In this document: one piece after another, positions 58,333 through 64,000 of the stretch
How the letters are laid out: the number at the start of each line of letters is the position of its first letter
How positions within the stretch are numbered: the first letter of the stretch is position 1
Assembly: GCA_025916135.1 (NCBI GenBank)
Contig: CP104793.1
Span: 2,232,001 to 2,296,000, forward strand
DNA length: 64,000 nt
From: Rhodobacteraceae bacterium D3-12
GTDB lineage: Bacteria > Pseudomonadota > Alphaproteobacteria > Rhodobacterales > Rhodobacteraceae
Direction: 5' to 3'
Made by a program: the position numbers and the translations under genes
Notes under the pieces: generated by a model
Database searches by the model: none
The model's input: the letters and a program-made list of their open reading frames with translations, nothing else
Told to the model about the DNA's origin: nothing

Positions 58333-58821
58333 TCAGTCGGCGTCGTCTTCGTGACCGAGGGAAACCAGCTTGGCGCTATAGGTTTTCTCTCCGAGCCGCT
58401 CGATCAAATCAAGTTGCAGTTCCAGCCACCCCTTGTGGCCTTCTTCATCCAACACAACTTTTTCGAACAGAGTGCGCGAGCCGATTTCTCCTACTTCGGC
58501 GGCATGCATCGCGGCCTTGGTATAGACCGAAATCGCCTCTTCCTCGTCTGCAAGGTCGCCCTTGAACATATCCGGCAGCGTTTCAGCAGCTATTGGAGCC
58601 TTGTCAAAACCGATCTCCGGTTTGGCCTTGAGGAACATCAACCGCTCAATAAACAGATCGGAATGGCCCAGTTCTTCGGTCATTTCCTCACGCATCTGAT
58701 CGGCGAGCTTGGTCAGCCCCCAATCATCCAGCGTATGTGCATGAAGCTGGTATTGATGTGCTGCGGTCATTTCCATTTTCACAGCGCGTTGCAGATATTC
58801 GATGATTTTTTCATTCGACAT
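58333..58821 (-). CDS. Bacterioferritin-like protein lacking the usual heme-ligand Met
   Basis: 162 aa four-helix ferritin from the ATG at 58821. Diiron ligands match Escherichia coli Bfr: Glu in VKMEMTAAHQY, Glu and His in EELGHSDLFIER, Glu in ADEEEAISVY, Glu and His in DEEGHKGWLE. The heme-binding Met52 of Bfr (EMKH) is Leu here (ELGH), so heme binding is doubtful. It stores or detoxifies iron; the link to heme genes and the respiratory island is notable. Confidence 0.88.
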   Translation of the reverse strand: MSNEKIIEYLQRAVKMEMTAAHQYQLHAHTLDDWGLTKLADQMREEMTEELGHSDLFIERLMFLKAKPEIGFDKAPIAAETLPDMFKGDLADEEEAISVYTKAAMHAAEVGEIGSRTLFEKVVLDEEGHKGWLELQLDLIERLGEKTYSAKLVSLGHEDDAD

Positions 58822-58885
58822 GGGTCTACTCCTTTTTGGCGGGCCTTCTGAACAGAACCGGCCCTGTTGTTTTTCTAATAACGGC

Positions 58886-59251
58886 TCAGTCGTTTTCGCC
58901 TTTGGTGCGACCACTGCCGACCAACGCCTCGGCGGTATAGACAAGGATCGCCATACCAACGGCACCAGCAACCGCCACGCCCAGTAAAACGATGATGTCA
59001 ATCGGCCCGCCCATATCGGTCAGGTGTGAACTGGTCATGACCAGCAGAAACCACACGGCCCCAATGGCGCCGATGGGCATGGAAAGCTGCGCCAGCAGAA
59101 ACTTTTTCCAACTAACCGAGCGGTCCCGGACGAGAACAAAGAGATAGCCCAGCGTCACGATCACTGCAGCAGCCACCATGAGCCAGAACAGCCCGCGGCC
59201 AAAAATCTCTTCAAAGACAGCAATCAAAGTGGCGAATGTCAGGTCTTTCAT
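58886..59251 (-). CDS. DUF5368-like membrane protein
   Basis: 121 aa with three helices (about 18-40, 52-70, 80-105). The start is MKDLTFATLIAVFEEIFGRGLFWLMV. Seen in Rhodobacterales near sulfur-oxidation and SQR-like genes; function unknown. It is 12 bases downstream of the Tat-exported flavoprotein gene, so they are co-transcribed. Confidence 0.75.
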   Translation of the reverse strand: MKDLTFATLIAVFEEIFGRGLFWLMVAAAVIVTLGYLFVLVRDRSVSWKKFLLAQLSMPIGAIGAVWFLLVMTSSHLTDMGGPIDIIVLLGVAVAGAVGMAILVYTAEALVGSGRTKGEND

Positions 59252-59263
59252 ATCGTGCCCTCC

Positions 59264-60565
59264 TCAGGCGTCGCCGCGCAACATAGCGTTATAAGTGGCT
59301 TTCAGCGCGACTTCCTTCATTAGCCAACTGATCCAAAGCTCTTCCAACGGCGCAATGATGCCCGGAAAAGACGGCGTCAGGTTATTCTGGTAATCAAACT
59401 CCACTAGCATGGCGCGCCCGATCCGGGTGATCAGCGGGCAAGAGGTATAGCCGTCGTAGGTTTGGGTTCCCTCTTTGCCGTCAATGGCGGCTACAAGGTG
59501 ATCCTCGACCACCGGCACCTGCCATTTCACGCTTGCCGCAGTCTTGCCCTTGGGCACTCCCGCCACATCGCCCAGCGCAAAAATTTCTGGATGGCGCAGG
59601 TGGCGCAGGGTCTTCATGTCAACCTCGACCCAGCCCTGATCCGTCCATTTGTCGGCCCAACTCAGGCCAGAGGCGCGGATAAACTCCGGTGCGCGCTGCG
59701 GCGGAATGACGTGGAGGTAGTCATAATCAACCTCCTCCGCGCCGCTGGCGGTGGTGAAGGTGGCGCGTTTCTTGTCCGCATCCACTGCCGTCAACGTGCG
59801 TTTCATTAACGTATCTACGCCGCGATCCTGAAACAGCATCCGCACTTTCTCTGCCACGATAGGCACGCCAAACAGCGATCCTTGCGGCGCGGCATAGATC
59901 ATATTCATCTTGCTCGCGTTGCCTGCCCGGCGGGCAATATCGTCGATCAAAAACGTATGCTTCAGAGGCGCGCCAGCACATTTCATCTCGGTCGCAGGCC
60001 GTGTGAATATTCCGGTGCCGCCTTCTTCGGTGAATTTTTGCGCCGCTTTCCACGTGCGCGCCGCATGCTCGGGTCCGCCATAAAGCGCCCCGATACCGTT
60101 TTCCCCGATCATATCGGTCGAAAACCCTTCGATGGCGTCGTAATCAAGGATCAATCCCGGCGCGAGCACAAGCCAGTCATAGTCGATGGTCTTCCCGCTC
60201 TCGGGGCTGACGGTTTTGGCCTCGGCATCAACAGCAGCGACCTTTTCGGTCACCCAGTTAATGCCCTTTGGCAACCAGTGGCTTTCGTCAGTAGAAACGT
60301 AGCTGGCGGGCTTCAAACCCGTGGCAACCAAGGTAAGACCGGGCTGGTAAAGATGCGTTTTGCGCGGGTCGATGATGGTGATCTGCGCGCCGTCAAGCCG
60401 CTCGTTCAGGCGGTTGGCAAGGGCAGTGCCAGCAGCCCCCGCACCCACGATCACAATCCGCGCCGACGTGGTAACTTGTGTCCGGGCCGATGTGGCGCGA
60501 GCCAGTGGCACTGTTGCGGCGGCACCGCCAAGGGCGGCAATGCTCAGAAATTCTCTGCGTTTCAT
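59264..60565 (-). CDS. Tat-exported SQR-like/FCSD-like flavoprotein
   Basis: 433 aa. The start MKRREFLSIAALGGAAATVPLA is a twin-arginine signal (RREFL). FAD motif RIVIVGAGAAGTALA, then HLYQPGLTLVATGL, EMKCAGAPLK and YDGYTSCPLITRIGRAMLVEFDY, which align with the SQR fusion at 51193 and keep the same two cysteines. A C-terminal amphipathic tail could hold it on the membrane. It likely oxidises sulfide outside the cytoplasm, passing electrons to quinone or cytochrome c. The same operator as for the SQR operon precedes it. Confidence 0.9.
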   Translation of the reverse strand: MKRREFLSIAALGGAAATVPLARATSARTQVTTSARIVIVGAGAAGTALANRLNERLDGAQITIIDPRKTHLYQPGLTLVATGLKPASYVSTDESHWLPKGINWVTEKVAAVDAEAKTVSPESGKTIDYDWLVLAPGLILDYDAIEGFSTDMIGENGIGALYGGPEHAARTWKAAQKFTEEGGTGIFTRPATEMKCAGAPLKHTFLIDDIARRAGNASKMNMIYAAPQGSLFGVPIVAEKVRMLFQDRGVDTLMKRTLTAVDADKKRATFTTASGAEEVDYDYLHVIPPQRAPEFIRASGLSWADKWTDQGWVEVDMKTLRHLRHPEIFALGDVAGVPKGKTAASVKWQVPVVEDHLVAAIDGKEGTQTYDGYTSCPLITRIGRAMLVEFDYQNNLTPSFPGIIAPLEELWISWLMKEVALKATYNAMLRGDA

Positions 60566-60650
60566 AGGTTTGCTCTCCTGCTCCGAAAGTGCCGCGCAAT
60601 AAACGGCGAGTCGGTATAGCCAATCCTAACCCCATGGCGGCGCAAGCTTT

Positions 60651-60665
60651 GGTGACTTGGTCACA
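60651..60665. promoter_or_regulatory. GGTGACTTGGTCACA operator, site 2
   Basis: GTGAC-TTG-GTCAC inverted repeat (outermost pair G/A not matched), centred about 93 bases before the start of the Tat-exported flavoprotein. Same motif as at 54949 and 63891. Confidence 0.75.
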
Positions 60666-60774
60666 TAAGGTTGCGAAAACGAGGAAGAATGACGTGAGGC
60701 AGCAGGACCGTTGTTTGTCGTGGACATAGGTTGAAACGGCTTAGGGTGAGCGAGCACGCGCATTCAGCGACAAC

Positions 60775-60804
60775 ATAATAAATGACCGGATAATAAATGA
60801 CCGG
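60775..60804. repeat. Two tandem copies of a 15-bp unit
   Basis: ATAATAAATGACCGG is repeated exactly at 60775-60789 and 60790-60804. The second copy supplies one arm of the adjoining terminator hairpin, so the repeat may have arisen by slippage there. Confidence 0.85.
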
Positions 60805-60820
60805 CGCAAAGGCCGGTCAT
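60790..60820 (-). terminator. Rho-independent terminator after cydABX
   Basis: On the minus strand ATGACCGGC (complement of 60812-60820) pairs with GCCGGTCAT (complement of 60797-60805), followed by TTATTAT. It lies about 30 bases after the cydX stop and closes the cyd operon. Confidence 0.75.
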
Positions 60821-60851
60821 CTAAGCGTTTAGCCGGGGTGTCCGGTTTTGT

Positions 60852-60995
60852 TTAACGATCAGTCTCACCATCAGAGGTGGCTTTATCATCTTCCCCCGTC
60901 AGCGCCCTGTCGCGTAGCAACTCAAGCCACATCGCGTTCATCACGGCAAAGATCGCGGCCAACGGCAGACCAAGAAGCCAAGCAAAATACCACAT
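60852..60995 (-). CDS. cydX: Cytochrome bd oxidase small subunit CydX
   Basis: 47 aa: MWYFAWLLGLPLAAIFAVMN, then AMWLELLRDRAL and an acidic tail. One membrane helix with the Trp-Tyr-Phe-Ala-Trp start is the mark of CydX, which stabilises the heme site of CydAB. It is 23 bases after the cydB stop. Confidence 0.92.
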   Translation of the reverse strand: MWYFAWLLGLPLAAIFAVMNAMWLELLRDRALTGEDDKATSDGETDR

Positions 60996-61018
60996 ATCTG
61001 TATCCTTTCAGTCGCTGA

Positions 61019-62179
61019 TCAATAACTGTGGCCAGAGCCGGTGATGTCGTCTTCGGTCACCTTGCCCCAGAGCACTTTGTATACCCATGCCGTGTACAAA
61101 AGGATCAGCGGCATAAAAATCGCCGTGACCACCAGCATGATAAAGAGCGTCAGGTGCGAAGACGAGCTATCCCAGACGGTAAGCGATGAATCCGGCGAGA
61201 TTGACGATGGCAGAATGAACGGAAACATCGTCAAGCCGACACTGGAAATCGCACCGAAGATCCCAAGTTTTGACCAAAGCAGGGTTGAAACCTCCCTGCC
61301 CGCCCGCAGCCCCATCACCGCCAGTACCATGCCGAGCAAGCCGAGCACCGGGGCGAGCGCGATCCACGGACGCTCGCCATAGGCCGCAAGCCACGACCCA
61401 CCCCGCGAGACTTCTGAGTACAGCGGGTTCGACGGACCATCCCTAACCACCTCGCCAATAATCGCATAGCCTTCGATCCCGAAGGCGAGCCAAAGACCGG
61501 CAAGGATATAGCCAGCAATGGTAACACCTCCAGTCACGGTGCCATATGCCCGCGCGCGTTCTGCAACTGGCCCCTCTGCCTTGAGCGAAAGCCACGCCGC
61601 GCCATGTGTTACCAGCATCGCCAACGAGACAACGCCTGTCAGCAAGGCGAAGGGGTTCAATAACCCGGCGAACTTGCCAAAATAGCTGCCTTCATAGCGT
61701 GAGAAGAGATCAGGCGTCAGCTCGAATGGCACGCCCTGCATAACGTTGCCCACGGCCACACCAAAGATAAGCGCCGGTACCGCGCCACCCGCGAAAAGCG
61801 CCCAGTCCCAGCTGTTACGCCACGTGGCGCTCTCGCGTTTGGAGCGATATTTGAAGGCCACCGGCCGCACGATCAGAGCCGCAAGCACGACAAACATTGC
61901 AAGGTAAAAGCCCGAAAAGCTCACGGCATATAGCGGCGGCCAAGCGGCAAAGATCGCCCCGCCCCCAAGGATGAACCACACTTGGTTCCCCTCCCAGACC
62001 GGGCCGACCGTGTTGATGACCACCCGCCTCTCTACATCGGTTCTACCGACGAATGGCAACAGCGCCCCCACCCCCATGTCGAAACCATCGGTCAAGGCAA
62101 AGCCGATCAGCAAGACGCCAAGCAGCAGCCACCAGATAACGCGTAAAACGTCGTAGGAAATAAGTTCGAAAAGGATCAT
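61019..62179 (-). CDS. cydB: Cytochrome bd ubiquinol oxidase subunit II
   Basis: 386 aa, eight or nine helices. WWLLLGVLLIGFALTDGFDMGVGALLPFVGRTDVERRVVINTVGPVWEGNQVWFI is the typical first part. It forms the heterodimer with CydA. The start follows the cydA stop by 5 bases. Confidence 0.95.
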   Translation of the reverse strand: MILFELISYDVLRVIWWLLLGVLLIGFALTDGFDMGVGALLPFVGRTDVERRVVINTVGPVWEGNQVWFILGGGAIFAAWPPLYAVSFSGFYLAMFVVLAALIVRPVAFKYRSKRESATWRNSWDWALFAGGAVPALIFGVAVGNVMQGVPFELTPDLFSRYEGSYFGKFAGLLNPFALLTGVVSLAMLVTHGAAWLSLKAEGPVAERARAYGTVTGGVTIAGYILAGLWLAFGIEGYAIIGEVVRDGPSNPLYSEVSRGGSWLAAYGERPWIALAPVLGLLGMVLAVMGLRAGREVSTLLWSKLGIFGAISSVGLTMFPFILPSSISPDSSLTVWDSSSSHLTLFIMLVVTAIFMPLILLYTAWVYKVLWGKVTEDDITGSGHSY

Positions 62180-62184
62180 GTCAG

Positions 62185-63792
62185 TTACTCCGCTGGAGCG
62201 GCCGGGATCTGGCCGTCATGGGTGCGCAAACGATGCTCGTGCCGTGCCTCCCAGGCTTCAGTTTCGGCAACGTCTTCGGTCGGACCGCGGCGGATGTATT
62301 TCAACATCAACCCCATTTCGACGATGAAAAGCACTGTGTAGAAGATCATGAAGCCCGCGAGGGTCAGCAACAGGCCCTGCACGGACAGGTGGCTCACCGA
62401 CAAGGCCGTCGGCAACACGCCGTCCACTGTCCACGGCTGGCGACCGTATTCGGCCACGAACCAGCCCAACTCTGCTGCGATCCAGGGTGCCGGGATGATC
62501 GCCACTCCAAGGCGCAGCGCCCAGCGCGGATAACTCTGCTGGCGGAAAGACGAGCGCCAGAAGAAATAGAGCATCACTGCGATAAAGCCAAAGCCGAGCC
62601 CCACCATGATGCGGAACGCCCAGAACAACGGCAGCACGCCGGGAATGGTATCCTCAGCCGTCATGGCAATCTGTTCGGGCGTCGCGTCGCGCGGATCTTC
62701 CATGTATCGCTTGAGCAGGAAGGCAAAGCCAAGGTTCTCCGAGTTCGCCTCAAACACCGCGCGAACCTCAGTCGGGGTAGCGTCGCGTTGTTCGCGGATG
62801 GTCATAAGCGCATCATAGGCTTTGATGCCGCTTTTGATGCGCACCTCGGCCTCCGCCACCAGATCGTTGATGCCCGGAATTTCCTTGGTCAGCGAGCGGG
62901 TGCCAATGAGCCCCATCACCCAAGGAATCTCAACCGCATAATGGGTCTCACGCGCGGCAACATCAGGAATGCCAACAAGGGTAAAGGGCGCGGGAGCGTC
63001 ATGGGTCTCCCACATGCCCTCAATCGCCGCCAACTTCATGCGTTGCGTATGACTGGCCGAATAGCCGCTCTCGTCCCCCAGCACCACGACGGACAAGGCC
63101 GAGGCAAGCCCAAAGGACGCCGCAATCGTAATCGAGCGTTTTGCCAACGCGGTGTGACGCCCTTTCAACAAATACCAAGACGACACACCCAGCACAAAAA
63201 CCGAGGCCGTGACATAGCCCGCCGAAACCGTGTGCACAAATTTCGCCTGCGCCACTTCGTTGAATAGCACGTCAAAGAACGAGGTCATCTCCATGCGCAT
63301 GGTATCAGGGTTGAACTCTGCGCCGACCGGGTTCTGCATCCAGCCATTGGCGATCAAAATCCACAGCGCCGAGAAGTTAGAGCCAATCGCAACCAGCCAT
63401 GCCACAACGAGGTGCTGCACCTTGCTTAGCTTGTCCCAGCCAAAGAAGAACAGGCCGACAAAGGTTGCCTCAAGAAAGAAGGCCATAAGCCCCTCAATCG
63501 CCAGTGGCGCACCAAAAATGTCACCGACATAATGGCTGTAATAGCTCCAGTTCATGCCGAACTGGAACTCCATGGTGATACCCGTGGCGACACCAAGTGC
63601 AAAGTTAATGCCAAACAGCATTCCCCAGAATTTCGTCATCTGACGCCAGATCGGCCGGCCAGTCATGACATAGACGGTTTCCATGATCGCAACGAGGATC
63701 GACAACCCCAGGGTCAGCGGCACGAAAAGGAAATGATACATCGCCGTCATCGCAAATTGCAGGCGTGACAGCTCGACGATATCGAGCTCCAT
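62185..63792 (-). CDS. cydA: Cytochrome bd ubiquinol oxidase subunit I
   Basis: 535 aa from the ATG at 63792 (AGGAGAT upstream). It carries hemes b558, b595 and d. The His near residue 20 (TAMYHFLFVPLTLG) is a heme b595 ligand; GRQPWTVDGVLPTALSVS is the conserved C-terminal motif, and the long Q loop lies in mid-protein. The bd oxidase reduces oxygen with quinol, and is known in other bacteria to resist sulfide, unlike heme-copper oxidases. The same operator motif as for the SQR genes lies about 106 bases upstream. Confidence 0.95.
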   Translation of the reverse strand: MELDIVELSRLQFAMTAMYHFLFVPLTLGLSILVAIMETVYVMTGRPIWRQMTKFWGMLFGINFALGVATGITMEFQFGMNWSYYSHYVGDIFGAPLAIEGLMAFFLEATFVGLFFFGWDKLSKVQHLVVAWLVAIGSNFSALWILIANGWMQNPVGAEFNPDTMRMEMTSFFDVLFNEVAQAKFVHTVSAGYVTASVFVLGVSSWYLLKGRHTALAKRSITIAASFGLASALSVVVLGDESGYSASHTQRMKLAAIEGMWETHDAPAPFTLVGIPDVAARETHYAVEIPWVMGLIGTRSLTKEIPGINDLVAEAEVRIKSGIKAYDALMTIREQRDATPTEVRAVFEANSENLGFAFLLKRYMEDPRDATPEQIAMTAEDTIPGVLPLFWAFRIMVGLGFGFIAVMLYFFWRSSFRQQSYPRWALRLGVAIIPAPWIAAELGWFVAEYGRQPWTVDGVLPTALSVSHLSVQGLLLTLAGFMIFYTVLFIVEMGLMLKYIRRGPTEDVAETEAWEARHEHRLRTHDGQIPAAPAE

Positions 63793-63890
63793 TCTTAAAT
63801 CTCCTATTATTTGGCCATGAATGCACAAGTCTTACGACTCGCGCATGCCGGCGCGCGCATGATAGCTAGCATCCGTGCCACGATCCAATC

Positions 63891-63905
63891 GGTGACTTTG
63901 TCACC
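63891..63905. promoter_or_regulatory. GGTGACTTTGTCACC operator, site 3
   Basis: Perfect inverted repeat GGTGAC-TTT-GTCACC upstream of cydA. Identical in its arms to site 1. Beyond it, to the window end, no gene is certain. Confidence 0.78.
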
Positions 63906-64000
63906 CCGACCGTTTGAAACGGCAAACCCGGTCAAATACAGGATGATCCGCACCGCGATGCAGAGCAACAAGCAGCGATGCTTTGGGCAAAAAGCTGCGC

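Noticed and set aside
63806-64000. Open minus-strand frame at the right edge upstream of cydA
   Set aside because: It is short, runs off the window and contains the operator motif; the translated sequence shows no known domain.

Overview
This window looks like chromosomal DNA of a marine-type alphaproteobacterium of the Rhodobacterales (Roseobacter group). The clues are high GC, protein sequences typical of that order, an acs / adk / DUF4212-symporter cluster, hmu-type heme genes, and GC-rich intergenic repeats of a kind I associate with this order. I see no rRNA, tRNA or CRISPR array. The assignment comes from reading protein motifs, not from a database search.

Region 1 (1-13.1 kb) is aromatic catabolism. 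A branched-chain-type ABC permease and binding protein sit beside pobA with a divergent AraC-type regulator. Then come the genes of the protocatechuate 4,5-cleavage (meta) pathway: ligB-ligA, ligI, galD, ligK/galC and galB on the minus strand. An unusual LysR regulator with two DNA-binding domains and a second ligA-ligB-ligC set lie on the plus strand. Together they should take 4-hydroxybenzoate via protocatechuate, CHMS, PDC, oxalomesaconate and CHA to pyruvate and oxaloacetate. The galD reading frame is interrupted near its start.

Region 2 (13.5-22.3 kb) is acetate use: acs, adk (recycles the AMP made by Acs), a DUF4212/sodium-solute symporter pair, a CNMP-CBS-DUF294 protein (frameshifted), a small membrane protein, and a membrane-anchored DnaQ-type exonuclease. 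Region 3 (22.4-28.7 kb) is a sugar or nucleoside ABC transporter operon with an FGGY kinase and a nucleoside hydrolase (frameshifted), facing a MarR regulator with a perfect palindrome between them. A sulfatase-family hydrolase (28.7-30.4 kb) and an RND efflux pair (30.5-34.8 kb) follow.

Region 4 (34.95-36.3 kb) is a decayed IS3-family element carrying three copies of a small palindromic repeat. It cuts off the last gene of a large heme/iron uptake cluster (36.3-49.1 kb): ChaN-like protein, ChuX/HutX-like protein, SbmA/BacA-like ABC transporter, two TonB-dependent receptors, and hmuSTUV.

Region 5 (49.4-64 kb) is a sulfide/persulfide and respiration island: SulP, a rhodanese/DUF442-SQR fusion, persulfide dioxygenase, two YeeE/YedE transporters, DUF2892, a Crp/Fnr regulator with just two cysteines, 1-Cys peroxiredoxin, an OxyR-like regulator, DsrE protein, bacterioferritin, a Tat-exported SQR-like flavoprotein, and cydABX. 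The motif GGTGACTTNGTCAC recurs at three places, upstream of the DUF2892-to-SQR operon, the second SQR-like gene and cydA. That suggests one regulon linking sulfide oxidation to the bd oxidase, probably under the local Crp/Fnr protein.

Caution: at least seven genes are broken by indels, mostly one base missing from a homopolymer. The uniform pattern suggests consensus errors in the assembly as much as real gene decay.
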